Origin: Curtobacterium sp. 9128
Lineage (GTDB): Bacteria; Actinomycetota; Actinomycetes; Actinomycetales; Microbacteriaceae
Assembly (NCBI RefSeq): GCF_007673775.1
Contig: NZ_VEAF01000003.1
Location: forward strand, 310,001 to 374,000
Length of the DNA stretch: 64,000 bases
Direction of reading: 5' to 3'
Position numbers and translations under genes: made by a program. Each line of letters begins with the position of its first letter. Within the stretch, counting starts at the first letter, position 1. The notes under the pieces are model-generated. The model searched no databases and had not been told where the DNA came from. It saw only the letters and a program-made list of their open reading frames with translations. Positions 8,448 to 16,886 of this stretch are shown piece after piece.

Positions 8448-8518
8448 CGAGCTGCCCGGCTGCGTGCGCCGCTCGGCTGCGTGCGCCGCTCGGCGCCGAG
8501 CAGCGACTCCACGGCGTC

Positions 8519-8558
8519 ACCGACACCTCACGCCCGCGAGACCGCGTGAAGTGTCGGT
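8519..8558. terminator. 15-bp inverted repeat between convergent genes
   Basis: Arms 8519-8533 (ACCGACACCTCACGC) and 8544-8558 (GCGTGAAGTGTCGGT) pair with one mismatch around a 10-nt loop. It sits between the lactonase stop and the convergent dehydrogenase stop. Just upstream is a direct repeat of CGGCTGCGTGCGCCGCT at 8458 and 8476. Confidence 0.7.
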
Positions 8559-8642
8559 CAGTGCGTGAGGTCGTCGACGACGCAGGCGCGCGGCCCAGCG
8601 CCGGGCGCGCGGCCGCGGCTGACCAGCCACGCCCGCCCGGCG

Positions 8643-9563
8643 TCAGCGCTCGATGACGTTCTCGAACGGGCGGCCCTCGGCCAGCGCGGCCACCTGCCGC
8701 CGCATCAGCGTGATCGACCGCGGGACGCTGAGGTCCGTGTTCCCGCCCACATGCGGCGTCAACACGGTGTTCGGCGTCGTCCAGAGCGGGTGCCCCTCGG
8801 GCAACGGCTCCGGATCGGTGACGTCGAGCGCTGCCGAGAGCCGACCGCTCGTGAGCTCCGCGACGAGGGCATCGGTGTCGACGACCTTGCCGCGCGCGAC
8901 GTTCACCACGAGTGCGCCGTCCGGCAGTGCGGCGAGGAGATCCGCGTCGACGAGCCCTTCGGTCTCGTCCGTCAGCGGGGCGATGAGCACGAGGACTTCC
9001 GTCGTGCGGGCGATCGACGGCAGGTCACCGAAGGCATGCACCTGCCGGCCGTCCTGCTCCCGAGCGGTCCGCGCGACGACCGTCACCTCGGTGTTGAACG
9101 CCTCGAAGCGCGTCGCGATGGCGCTGCCGATCGCGCCGTAGCCCACCACGGTCACCCGCCGGTCCGCCAGCGACCGTGTCTGCCGAGCGTCCCAGACGCC
9201 GTCGGCCCGGTCGAACTGGAACTGGCCGAGCTCCCGGAGGGACGTCAGCGCGAGCCCGACCGCGAGCTCGGCCGTCTCGTCGTCGTGGATGCCCCGACCG
9301 TTCGCCAGCAGAGCGTGACCAGGGACGTGCGGCACGGCGTGCTCGTACCCGGCGCTCGGCAGCTGCAGCAGCTCCAGGTTCGGTAGGTCGTGGACGTACT
9401 GCCACCGATGCCGCCCCTGGAAGTAGAACGGCAGGAACGTGATCGCGACCTGGTCGGGGTGCGGGTAGGGCGCCTCGACGTCCCACACGTCCAGCTCGAC
9501 GCCGTCCGGGACGGAGCCGAACCGGTCGACGAGCTCGGCGAACGGCAGCGTGACGATCGACAT
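8643..9563 (-). CDS. D-2-hydroxyacid dehydrogenase family protein
   Basis: A 306-residue NAD(P)-dependent dehydrogenase. The cofactor loop is GYGAIG (141-146), and the catalytic set is Arg224 (NVARG), Glu252 (DPEPLPEGHPLW) and His271 (LTPHVGG). The N-terminal half is shorter than in phosphoglycerate dehydrogenase and no ACT domain is present, so serine synthesis is unlikely; glyoxylate or hydroxypyruvate reduction is a reasonable alternative. It starts 9 nt after the purL stop and is probably the last gene of the purSQL operon. Confidence 0.88.
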   Translation of the reverse strand: MSIVTLPFAELVDRFGSVPDGVELDVWDVEAPYPHPDQVAITFLPFYFQGRHRWQYVHDLPNLELLQLPSAGYEHAVPHVPGHALLANGRGIHDDETAELAVGLALTSLRELGQFQFDRADGVWDARQTRSLADRRVTVVGYGAIGSAIATRFEAFNTEVTVVARTAREQDGRQVHAFGDLPSIARTTEVLVLIAPLTDETEGLVDADLLAALPDGALVVNVARGKVVDTDALVAELTSGRLSAALDVTDPEPLPEGHPLWTTPNTVLTPHVGGNTDLSVPRSITLMRRQVAALAEGRPFENVIER

Positions 9564-9572
9564 CGCTGCCGC

Positions 9573-11954
9573 TCAGCCGTCGGTGCGCGGAGAGAACGTG
9601 CCGTCCGAGGCGAGCGGGCCGCGGCCCAGGACGCCCTCGGTCACGGTCTCCTCGATGACGTCGCCGAAGCGGGTCGGCAGCGTCGCACCGTGCGTGCCCC
9701 GGAGCTCGTCGACGCTCGCCTCGAACGCACCCTGGACCTCGAGCGCCTGCGAGGCACCGTCGGTCACGCCGATACGGAGCACCGGGAAGCCCCGGCCGTT
9801 GCACAGGCCCTGGAAGCGGACGTCGTCCTCGCGCCGGACGGTGACGATGACGCGGCCGGTCGACTCCGAGAACAGGGCGGTGGCGGTGTCGACGCCGTCG
9901 CGGGTCTCGAGCTCGTCGAGCACGACCCGCGCACCGACGCCGAAGCGCAGCACCGACTCGGCGAGCGCCTGACCGAGGCCACCGTCCGCCAGGTCGTGGG
10001 CACTCGTCAGCAGCTGCTCGTCCGCGGCCGCGTGGAGCAGCTCGGCGAGGGCCTTCTCGCGGTCGAGGTCGACCGCCGGCGGACGCCCACCGAGGTGCCC
10101 GTGCACGGTGCCCGCCCACGCGGAGCCGTCGAGCTCGAGGCTCGTCGTGCCGAGCAGGTAGATGTTGTGGCCGTCGTCCTGCCACCCCGAGGGGATGCGC
10201 TTGGCGACGTCGTCGATGATCCCGAGGACACCGACGACCGGGGTCGGGTGGATCGGGGTCGTGCCGGTCTGGTTGTAGAACGACACGTTGCCGCCCGTGA
10301 CCGGGATGCCGAGCTCCATGCAGCCGTCGGCGAGGCCCTCGACGGCCTCGGAGAACTGCCACATGACCTCGGGGTTCTCCGGCGAGCCGAAGTTCAGGCA
10401 GTCGGTGACCGCGGCGGGGACCGCACCGGTCACGGCGACGTTCCGGTAGGCCTCGGCGAGGGCCAGACGTGCGCCCTGCTTCGGGTCGAGCTGGCAGTAG
10501 CGGCCGTTGGCGTCCGTCGCGATGGCGACGCCGAGCCCGGTCTCCTCGTCGACGCGGATCATGCCGCCGTCGTCGGGGAAGGAGAGCGCGGTGTTGCCGA
10601 GCACGTAGGTGTCGTACTGGTTCGTGACCCAGTTCTTCGACGCCAGGTTCGGCGAGCCCAGCAGCTGCAGGAACTGGGCCTTGAGCGCGGGGCCGCTGTC
10701 CGGACGGTCGAGTGCCGCGGCGGAGTCCGCCTGCAGCGCGTCGATCCAGGTCGGGTAGGCGACAGGACGGTCGTACACGGGGCCGTCGACGGCGACCGTG
10801 CGCGGGTCGACGTTCACGATCTCCTGGCCCTGCCAGTCGATGACGAGTCGGCCGGTGCCGGTGACCTCGCCGAGGACGCTGGTCTCGACCTCCCACTTGG
10901 CGACGACGGCCAGGAAGGCGTCGAGCTTCTCCGGCGTGACGACCGCCATCATGCGCTCCTGGCTCTCCGACATGAGGATCTCCTCGGCGGTGAGCGTGGG
11001 GTCGCGGAGCAGGACGTCGTCGAGCGAGATGTGCATGCCGCCGTCACCGTTGCTGGCGAGCTCCGAGGTGGCGCAGGAGATGCCAGCGGCACCGAGGTCC
11101 TGGATGCCCTCGACGAGCTCCTTCTGGAAGAGCTCGAGGCAGCACTCGATGAGGACCTTCTCGGCGAACGGGTCGCCCACCTGGACGGCGGGACGCTTGG
11201 TCGGACCGCCCTCGGTGAAGGTGTCGGACGCCAGGATCGACGCGCCGCCGATGCCGTCACCGCCGGTGCGTGCGCCGAAGAGCACGACCTTGTTGCCGGC
11301 GCCGGACGCGTTGGCGAGGTGGAGGTCCTCGTGGCGGAGGACGCCGACCGCGAGCGCGTTGACGAGGGGGTTGCCCTGGTACACGGAGTCGAAGTAGGTC
11401 TCGCCGCCGATGTTCGGCAGGCCCAGGCAGTTGCCGTAGAACGAGATGCCGCCGACCACGCCGTGCACGACGCGCGCGGTGTCCTCGTGCTCGACGGCGC
11501 CGAAGCGGAGCTGGTCCATCACGGCGACCGGACGCGCGCCCATCGAGATGATGTCGCGGACGATGCCGCCCACGCCCGTGGCAGCGCCCTGGTACGGCTC
11601 GACGTAGGACGGGTGGTTGTGCGACTCGACCTTGAAGGTCACCGCCCAGCCGTTGCCGACGTCGACCACGCCGGCGTTCTCGCCCATGCCGACCATCAGG
11701 TTCTTGGTCATCTCCGGCGTGACCTTCTTGCCGAACTGCCGGAGGTAGTTCTTGCTCGACTTGTACGAGCAGTGCTCCGACCACATCACGGAGTACATCG
11801 CCAGCTCGCCCGAGGTGGGGCGGCGGCCGAGGATCTCGCGGATCTTCGCGTACTCGTCCGCCTTCAGCCCGAGCGCCTCGTACGGCTGCTCCTTGTCGGG
11901 CGTCGCGGCGGCGTCCTGCACGGTGTCGGGCTTCGGGCGAACGTGGGTCGTCAC
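9573..11954 (-). CDS. purL: Phosphoribosylformylglycinamidine synthase subunit PurL
   Basis: The catalytic subunit that turns FGAR, ATP and ammonia from PurQ into FGAM, the fourth step of purine synthesis. At 793 residues it is the small PurL form that needs separate PurS and PurQ. Motifs include [12 protein letters not shown] (57-68), [12 protein letters not shown] (109-120), [10 protein letters not shown] and the second-half [21 protein letters not shown]. The GTG at 11954 is chosen from AGGGA about 11 nt upstream and from family N-termini. A longer frame to 12317 would overlap purQ and is rejected. The gap to purQ is 38 nt. Confidence 0.96.
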   Translation of the reverse strand: MTTHVRPKPDTVQDAAATPDKEQPYEALGLKADEYAKIREILGRRPTSGELAMYSVMWSEHCSYKSSKNYLRQFGKKVTPEMTKNLMVGMGENAGVVDVGNGWAVTFKVESHNHPSYVEPYQGAATGVGGIVRDIISMGARPVAVMDQLRFGAVEHEDTARVVHGVVGGISFYGNCLGLPNIGGETYFDSVYQGNPLVNALAVGVLRHEDLHLANASGAGNKVVLFGARTGGDGIGGASILASDTFTEGGPTKRPAVQVGDPFAEKVLIECCLELFQKELVEGIQDLGAAGISCATSELASNGDGGMHISLDDVLLRDPTLTAEEILMSESQERMMAVVTPEKLDAFLAVVAKWEVETSVLGEVTGTGRLVIDWQGQEIVNVDPRTVAVDGPVYDRPVAYPTWIDALQADSAAALDRPDSGPALKAQFLQLLGSPNLASKNWVTNQYDTYVLGNTALSFPDDGGMIRVDEETGLGVAIATDANGRYCQLDPKQGARLALAEAYRNVAVTGAVPAAVTDCLNFGSPENPEVMWQFSEAVEGLADGCMELGIPVTGGNVSFYNQTGTTPIHPTPVVGVLGIIDDVAKRIPSGWQDDGHNIYLLGTTSLELDGSAWAGTVHGHLGGRPPAVDLDREKALAELLHAAADEQLLTSAHDLADGGLGQALAESVLRFGVGARVVLDELETRDGVDTATALFSESTGRVIVTVRREDDVRFQGLCNGRGFPVLRIGVTDGASQALEVQGAFEASVDELRGTHGATLPTRFGDVIEETVTEGVLGRGPLASDGTFSPRTDG

Positions 11955-11992
11955 GGTGTTGTCATTCCCTGTCACTGGAGTCGGTGCCGCGG

Positions 11993-12688
11993 TCACTTGA
12001 CGAGCGTCGACTCGATCACGGAGGTGAAGAAGGTGAGGCCGTCCGTGCCGGAGGCCATGGCAGCGGGCGTGTCCGGCCCGAACCCGGGCTCCGTCGCGTG
12101 CTCGGGGTGCGGCATCAGGCCGACGACGTTGCCGCGCTCGTTCGAGACGCCGGCGATGTCGTCGATGGACCCGTTCGGGTTCACGCCGACGTAGCGGAAC
12201 ACGACCTGGCCGTTGTCCTCGATGCGCTTGATCTCGTCGGCGTCGGCCACGAAGCGGCCGTCGGCGTTCTTCAGCGGGATGGTGATCTCCTGCTGCGCCG
12301 TGAAGCCGGACGTCCACGCGGTGGCGGTGGTCTCGACGCGGAGCTTCTGGTCGCGACGGATGAACTGCTGGTGCGCGTTCCGGGTGTGCGCCCCGGGGAC
12401 CAGGCGCGCCTCTGCCAGCATCTGGAAGCCGTTGCAGATGCCGAGCACCGGCATGCCCTTGCCCGCGGCGTCGATGACCTCGGCCATGATCGGGGCCTTC
12501 GCCGCGATCGCACCGGCACGCAGGTAGTCGCCGTAGGAGAACCCGCCCGGCAGCACGATCGCGTCCACACCCTGCAGGTCGTGGTCGCCGTGCCAGAGCG
12601 CGACGGGGTCGGCACCGGCGAGACGGACCGCACGCTGGGCGTCGCGGTCGTCGAGCGAGCCGGGGAACGTGATGACGCCGATGCGCAT
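11993..12688 (-). CDS. purQ: Phosphoribosylformylglycinamidine synthase subunit PurQ
   Basis: The glutaminase subunit that supplies ammonia to PurL. It is a class I amidotransferase with nucleophile Cys85 in GICNGFQ and the His/Glu pair in [10 protein letters not shown] near the C-terminus. The N-terminal [14 protein letters not shown] is the family signature. ATG 12688 gives a canonical start; a GTG at 12697 overlapping the purS stop (GTGA) would add three residues. The product is 231 or 234 residues. Second gene of purS-purQ-purL. Confidence 0.96.
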   Translation of the reverse strand: MRIGVITFPGSLDDRDAQRAVRLAGADPVALWHGDHDLQGVDAIVLPGGFSYGDYLRAGAIAAKAPIMAEVIDAAGKGMPVLGICNGFQMLAEARLVPGAHTRNAHQQFIRRDQKLRVETTATAWTSGFTAQQEITIPLKNADGRFVADADEIKRIEDNGQVVFRYVGVNPNGSIDDIAGVSNERGNVVGLMPHPEHATEPGFGPDTPAAMASGTDGLTFFTSVIESTLVK

Positions 12689-12693
12689 CGCGG

Positions 12694-12957
12694 TCACTCG
12701 GCGCTGCTGTGCTCGGCGACGCTGACCGAGACCACGTCTTCGATCACGGCGTTGGAGAAGATGTCCGCAGCGATCTCGCGGACCTCGGCGAGCTTGGCGT
12801 CGTCGACGGGACCGTCGACGGTCACCTCGAAACGCTTGCCGATGCGGACGTTGGTGAGGTCGTTCTTGCCGAGGCGGGCGAGGGCATTGCCCACCGCCTT
12901 GCCCTGGGGGTCGAGGATCTCGGCCTTCGGCATGACCTCGACGACGATCGTTGGCAC
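12694..12957 (-). CDS. purS: Phosphoribosylformylglycinamidine synthase subunit PurS
   Basis: An 87-residue structural subunit bridging PurL and PurQ. It has the family core [17 protein letters not shown] and [17 protein letters not shown] start with GGAG 7 nt upstream. It is the first gene of the purSQL operon, led by the promoter at 12997-13002 on the minus strand, and is divergent from the PadR-MFS operon. Confidence 0.95.
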   Translation of the reverse strand: MPTIVVEVMPKAEILDPQGKAVGNALARLGKNDLTNVRIGKRFEVTVDGPVDDAKLAEVREIAADIFSNAVIEDVVSVSVAEHSSAE

Positions 12958-12996
12958 GTGTTCACTCCAGCACGGGGGGTCGGGTGGGACCCGAAC

Positions 12997-13002
12997 AGTC
13001 TA
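12997..13002 (-). promoter_or_regulatory. Predicted -10 of the purSQL operon
   Basis: TAGACT on the minus strand, about 40 nt before the purS GTG. This would give a leader of roughly 33 nt that includes the GGAG ribosome site. The same TAGACT hexamer precedes the DEAD-box helicase gene (50707-50712). Confidence 0.45.
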
Positions 13003-13029
13003 TGCGGCGCGCACGGCGCGCCGAACCGG

Positions 13030-13083
13030 TTGTGGAGAACTGTTCCAAGGCGTATATTCCAAGTCGAATAGTTGGTCTGGAAC
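13030..13083 (+). promoter_or_regulatory. Promoter and likely PadR autoregulatory operator
   Basis: A -35-like TTGTGG (13030-13035), a 17-nt spacer and TATATT (13053-13058) form one of the best promoters in the window. It is covered by two direct TTCCAAG boxes (13043-13049 and 13058-13064) and an inverted CTGGAAC (13077-13083), which is a plausible site for the PadR protein encoded just downstream. The region is unusually AT-rich. Confidence 0.55.
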
Positions 13084-13101
13084 ACCGGTCTGGAGGCTCG
13101 G

Positions 13102-13710
13102 ATGGCGTCGCTCACGCCCCTCGCGTTCGCCGCGCTCGGACTCCTCGCCGAGGCGCCGATGCACCCGTACGAGATGTTCCAGACCATGCTGCAGCGGCGA
13201 GAGGACGAGAACGTCAAGGTCCGACCGGGCACGCTGTACCACCAGATCGGGCGGCTCGTCGACCTCGGCTACGCCGAAGCCCTCGGCACCGCCCGCGAGG
13301 GCAACCGCCCCGAGCGCACCACCTACGCGATCACCGACCACGGTCGGGACGCCCTCGAGGCGGGCCTCCGCCGCATGGTCGCCGAGCCGGCGGACGAGTA
13401 CCCCGAGTTCCACATCGCGGTCTCCCACGTCGACAACCTCAGCGCCGACGACGTGGTGACCGCCCTGCGGGCGCGCGTCCAGGCGCTCACCGCCCGACGC
13501 GACGAGTACGACGCAGCCGCCACGAGCCTCCAGGACAAACGCCTGGCCGAACGCTTCTGGCTGGACCTGTCGTACGTCCGTGCCATGCTCACCGCGCAGA
13601 TCGAGTGGCTCTCCGCCACCGCCGAGCGCGTGGCGAGCGGCGACATCCCCTGGGACGGCCCCGCCGTCCCCGCACCGACCTCTCCGAACAGCAAGGAACC
13701 CACTCGATGA
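13102..13710 (+). CDS. PadR family transcriptional regulator
   Basis: A 202-residue PadR repressor with an N-terminal winged helix (LAFAALGLLAEAPMHPYEMFQTM, then RPGTLYHQIGRLVDLGYAE and the wing ERTTYAITDHG) and a C-terminal helical dimerisation domain (PadR_C / Vir type). ATG 13102 is chosen over an upstream GTG because GGAGG lies 6 nt before it. The stop overlaps the ATG of the MFS exporter (ATGA). By analogy with PadR-efflux pairs it probably represses this operon until a drug or phenolic ligand binds. Confidence 0.92.
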   Translation: MASLTPLAFAALGLLAEAPMHPYEMFQTMLQRREDENVKVRPGTLYHQIGRLVDLGYAEALGTAREGNRPERTTYAITDHGRDALEAGLRRMVAEPADEYPEFHIAVSHVDNLSADDVVTALRARVQALTARRDEYDAAATSLQDKRLAERFWLDLSYVRAMLTAQIEWLSATAERVASGDIPWDGPAVPAPTSPNSKEPTR

Positions 13711-15362
13711 GCACCACGAGCGCCCCACCGTCCACCACCGAGAAGAAGCCGTGGCCCGCCCTCTGGGCACTCGTCGTCGGCTTCTTCATGATCCTCGTCG
13801 ACTCGACCATCGTGTCGGTCGCGACCCCGACCATCGCCCAGAAGCTCGACGCGGACATCAACGCCGTGATCTGGGTGACGAGCGCCTACCTGCTCGCCTA
13901 CGCGGTGCCGCTGCTCATCACCGGCCGCCTCGGTGACCGGTTCGGGCCGAAGGTGTTGTACCAGGTCGGCCTCGTGGTCTTCACGCTCGCGAGCCTGTGG
14001 TGCGGCCTGTCCGGTTCGATCGAGATGCTCATCGTCGCCCGCGTCGTGCAGGGCCTCGGTGCCGCGATGATGACGCCGCAGACGATGTCCGTGATCACGC
14101 GCATGTTCCCGCCGCAGAACCGCGGCGCGGCCATGGGCCTCTGGGGTGCGACGGCCGGCATCGCCTCGCTCGTCGGTCCGATCGCGGGCGGCCTGCTCGT
14201 CGACGGCTTCGGCTGGGAGTGGATCTTCTTCGTCAACGTCCCCGTCGGCGTCGTGGCGTTCGTCCTCGCGCAGCGCCTCGTGCCGCGCTTCGAGCGCAAC
14301 CCGCACCGCTTCGACTACCTCGGCATCGTGCTGTCGGCGGTCGGCATGTTCCTGCTCGTCTTCGGCATCCAGGAGGGTGAGACCTACGACTGGGGCACCA
14401 TCACCGGCCCGATCTCGGTCTGGGCGCTGATCATCGCGGGCATCGTCGTCCTCGCGGCCTTCGTGGTGTGGCAGGGCGTGCAGAAGTCCGAGCCGCTGCT
14501 CCCGCTCGGGCTGTTCAAGGACCGCAACTTCACGCTCGCGAACATCGCGATCACGGCCGTCGGTGTCGCGATCTCGTCGTTCGCCCTGCCGCTCATGCTC
14601 TGGGCGCAGGACGTCAAGGAGTTCTCGCCGACCCAGGCCGCGCTGCTCCTGGTGCCGATGGCCGTCATCTCCGCCGCGCTCGCACCGCTCGTGGGCAAGA
14701 ACCTGCACCGCTGGAACCCGCGCTGGGTCGGCGCGTTCGGCCTCGCCTGCTTCTCGGGTGGCCTGTTCTGGTTCGCCGGACTCGTCGCCGCGAACGCCGG
14801 GTGGCAGCTCATCCTGCTGCCGAGCGCCCTGCTCGGCATCGCGAACGCTTGCATGTGGGGCCCGCTGTCGGTCTCCGCGACGCGCAACCTGTCGCCGAAG
14901 CTCGCCGGCGCCGGGTCGGGTGTCTACAACACGACCCGCCAGATCGGTGCCGTGCTCGGTTCCGCCGGGATCGCCGCGCTGATCGAGGCGCGCATCACGG
15001 CGAACTTCCCGGCACAGTCCGGCGGCGCCTCAACGGGAGGCGCGGAACAGCAGGTGGGCACGCTCCCGTCGTTCCTGATGGACCCGTTCTCGAAGGCGAT
15101 GGGCCAGTCCCTGATCCTGCCGGCGGTCGTGCTCGTGGTCGCCATCGTGGCGGCGCTGTTCCTCGCGAAGCCGAAGCAGACCGTCGCGTGGTCCGGGTCC
15201 GGGTCCGGGGCCGTCGCGGAACCCTCGGCTGCCGGGTCGACCTCGACTGCGACTGCGTCGGCTCCCGCGGAGCACGGTGTGCACGCTGCCGCGGCGGCAC
15301 CGGCCACGCCGGAGGAGGAGCTCGCGACGACCGACCACCACGGCCGGCACGCCAGCGCCTGA
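13707..15362 (+). CDS. MFS transporter, DHA2 (EmrB/QacA) family
   Basis: A 551-residue, 14-helix drug:H+ antiporter. Family motifs are ALVVGFFMILVDSTIVSVA in the first helix, the loop GRLGDRFGPK (motif A), VARVVQGLGAAMMTPQT and motif C-like GPIAGGLLVDGFGWEWIFF. The tail is Ala/Thr-rich and cytoplasmic. Start and stop overlap with the PadR gene shows a two-gene operon. Export of a toxic compound is likely; the substrate is unknown. Confidence 0.92.
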   Translation: MSTTSAPPSTTEKKPWPALWALVVGFFMILVDSTIVSVATPTIAQKLDADINAVIWVTSAYLLAYAVPLLITGRLGDRFGPKVLYQVGLVVFTLASLWCGLSGSIEMLIVARVVQGLGAAMMTPQTMSVITRMFPPQNRGAAMGLWGATAGIASLVGPIAGGLLVDGFGWEWIFFVNVPVGVVAFVLAQRLVPRFERNPHRFDYLGIVLSAVGMFLLVFGIQEGETYDWGTITGPISVWALIIAGIVVLAAFVVWQGVQKSEPLLPLGLFKDRNFTLANIAITAVGVAISSFALPLMLWAQDVKEFSPTQAALLLVPMAVISAALAPLVGKNLHRWNPRWVGAFGLACFSGGLFWFAGLVAANAGWQLILLPSALLGIANACMWGPLSVSATRNLSPKLAGAGSGVYNTTRQIGAVLGSAGIAALIEARITANFPAQSGGASTGGAEQQVGTLPSFLMDPFSKAMGQSLILPAVVLVVAIVAALFLAKPKQTVAWSGSGSGAVAEPSAAGSTSTATASAPAEHGVHAAAAAPATPEEELATTDHHGRHASA

Positions 15363-15375
15363 CCTGCACCACGAG

Positions 15376-15403
15376 GAGCCCCCGGCCGAGCGTCCGGGGG
15401 CTC
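15376..15403 (+). terminator. Terminator of the PadR-MFS operon
   Basis: Perfect 10-bp stem GAGCCCCCGG / CCGGGGGCTC with an 8-nt loop, 13 nt after the MFS stop. This is the most conventional terminator hairpin in the window, though no long T run follows. Confidence 0.85.
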
Positions 15404-15445
15404 TGTCGGGCATCGGGCGTCGGGCGCGTGCCGACTGTGCCGCGT

Positions 15446-15574
15446 CGACTCGGAACGACGAGGTCGCTGTCGTACGACAACGACGCTGTCGCTACCCGGC
15501 GTCCGCAATGATTGCGTGCCGCAAGGTGCGACACCGTCGATGTCGTGCGACATCGACGCTGTCGTTCCGAGTCG
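15446..15574. repeat. 129-bp symmetric element, copy A
   Basis: Outer arms CGACTCGGAACGAC (15446-15459) and GTCGTTCCGAGTCG (15561-15574) are exact inverted repeats. Between them lie two palindromic blocks centred on GTCGTACGAC (offset 28) and GTCGTGCGAC (offset 101), and a central CGCAA-TGA-TTGCG at offset 65. The unit is mirror-symmetric around its midpoint. It lies between the convergent MFS and CtaG-like genes. Copy B at 15745 and copy C at 34347 have the same length. Confidence 0.85.
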
Positions 15575-15671
15575 GAAGTGGGGGAGTCGCCAGGGGGAGT
15601 CGGGAGGAGGAGGGCGCCGGGTCGGGAGCGGCGGACCGGGAGGGAGAGCGCCTTGGGCCATGCGCTCCCGA

Positions 15672-15725
15672 GTCGACTCGGAACGACGAGTTCGGCGCCC
15701 GTCCGCGTCGACTCGGAACGACGAG
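15672..15725. repeat. Two extra half-arms of the 129-bp element
   Basis: GTCGACTCGGAACGACGAG occurs at 15672-15690 and 15707-15725, 35 nt apart, and again at the left ends of copies A (15444) and B (15743). These two lack the palindromic body. They look like truncated copies or remnants of slippage. Confidence 0.75.
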
Positions 15726-15744
15726 GTCGGCGCACATCCCGCGT

Positions 15745-15873
15745 CGACTCGGAACGACGAGGTCGCTGTCGTACGACAACGACGCTGTCGCTACCGGGCG
15801 TCCGCAATGGTTGCGTGACGCAACGTGCGACACCGTCGACGTCGTACGACATCGACGGTGTCGTTCCGAGTCG
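15745..15873. repeat. 129-bp symmetric element, copy B
   Basis: Same arms and length as copy A, on the same strand, 299 bp downstream. Its second palindrome (15828-15863) is 36 bp with a single mismatched pair, and its central stem is CGCAA-TGG-TTGCG. Compared with copy A, ATCGACGCTGTCG becomes ATCGACGGTGTCG, which restores pairing with the left half of that hairpin. Confidence 0.85.
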
Positions 15874-15927
15874 GAAGGGGGGGAGTCGGGCGGGGGGCGC
15901 CAGGGGGAGTCGGCGGGGCCCGTGCCC

Positions 15928-16803
15928 TCACCCCCGCCGCGAGAGGTGCGCCCGGGTCAGCTCGGCCATCTCCTCGTCGGAGAGCGCGTCGACGGCGTGG
16001 GCCTCGCGGCGGTCCGTCCGCTGCCACCGCACGAACAGCGAGATGAGCACGGGGATGTCGGCGACCTCCGCGATGAACCACAGCAGGTCACCCGCGAGGT
16101 GCTGGTCCCGCAGCGCCGACGGGAACCACCCTGGCCCCGACGCCATCACGGTCGCACCGTCCAGCACGTGCCCGGTGATCCGCAGCACGATGCCCGGGAT
16201 CGCATCGAGCATGAGCTCCACGAACGCCAGCAGGAACTCCGCCGTGACGAAGGTCGAGGAGCGGAGCGAACCCGCCTCGGTCAGCGGTGCCAGCAGCCCG
16301 AAGCCCAGCATCGGCACGAGCACCGTGATCGCCACCGCCCAGACCGGGGAGGTGCGGATCGCTGCCGACAGCGGGGTGAGCAGCACGCAGAAGAGCGCCA
16401 GGGCCACCAGGGGCGAGACGATCGCGTTGCCGAGCACGCGCACCGGACGCGACCCCATGACGGCGGAGGCGGCGTCGGCGAGACGAGCCGGGCCTCCCGT
16501 CCGGAGCAGCGTGAGCGGCGCGGCGAACGCGGCGAACGTGGGGACCGCGAAGAAGAGCAGGGCGAGCCTCAGCACGAACGCCCACCGGAGCGTCTGGTCG
16601 TAGACGCCGACGATGCCGAACTGCAGGATCCCGAACAGCACCAGTGCGCCCAGGAAGGACAGCGTCCGCCACCAGGGCCAGCGGGCGCCGCGGTGGTGTG
16701 CGGCCACCACCCACCACCCGTAGGCGACTGCGGCGACGAGGATCATCGCGGCGGCCAACGGGTCGAGGTGCCAGATGCTCCAGAACTCGGACGGTGACGG
16801 CGT
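15928..16803 (-). CDS. CtaG/Caa3-type cytochrome oxidase assembly-like membrane protein (ACG start proposed)
   Basis: A multi-helix membrane protein of the CtaG_Caa3 family, linked to copper delivery and assembly of caa3 oxidases. Family hallmarks include SIWHLDPL near the N-terminus, LFFAVPTFAAFAAPLTLL, LDAIPGIVL and DQHLAGDLLWFIAEVADIPVL. The first in-frame ATG (16758) cuts off the conserved FWSIWHLDP segment. A perfect AGGAGG (16815-16810) lies 6 nt before an in-frame ACG at 16803, so I propose ACG initiation or an ATG-to-ACG change. The product would be 291 residues. No cytochrome oxidase genes are adjacent. Confidence 0.8.
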   Translation of the reverse strand, partial: TPSPSEFWSIWHLDPLAAAMILVAAVAYGWWVVAAHHRGARWPWWRTLSFLGALVLFGILQFGIVGVYDQTLRWAFVLRLALLFFAVPTFAAFAAPLTLLRTGGPARLADAASAVMGSRPVRVLGNAIVSPLVALALFCVLLTPLSAAIRTSPVWAVAITVLVPMLGFGLLAPLTEAGSLRSSTFVTAEFLLAFVELMLDAIPGIVLRITGHVLDGATVMASGPGWFPSALRDQHLAGDLLWFIAEVADIPVLISLFVRWQRTDRREAHAVDALSDEEMAELTRAHLSRRG

Positions 16804-16886
16804 GGGGTGCCTCCTGCGGATCGTGCTGCAGGATCATCCTCCGCCCGTGACCCCGCCGACGGCAGGTCGGGGCGGTGAGAACCGGC

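Noticed and set aside
9390-12194. A 934-codon plus-strand frame antisense to purL
   Set aside because: Rich in Arg, Asp, His and Val with no recognisable domain; it is a high-GC shadow of purL, which is unmistakable.
12697-12697. GTG start of purQ overlapping the purS stop
   Set aside because: Possible, but [10 protein letters not shown] at 12688 is the family N-terminus; listed as an alternative only.
15444-15761. Possible CRISPR-like repeats GTCGACTCGGAACGACGAG spaced 35-36 nt
   Set aside because: Spacers are too short and partly repeat, and the motif is the arm of a larger symmetric element.
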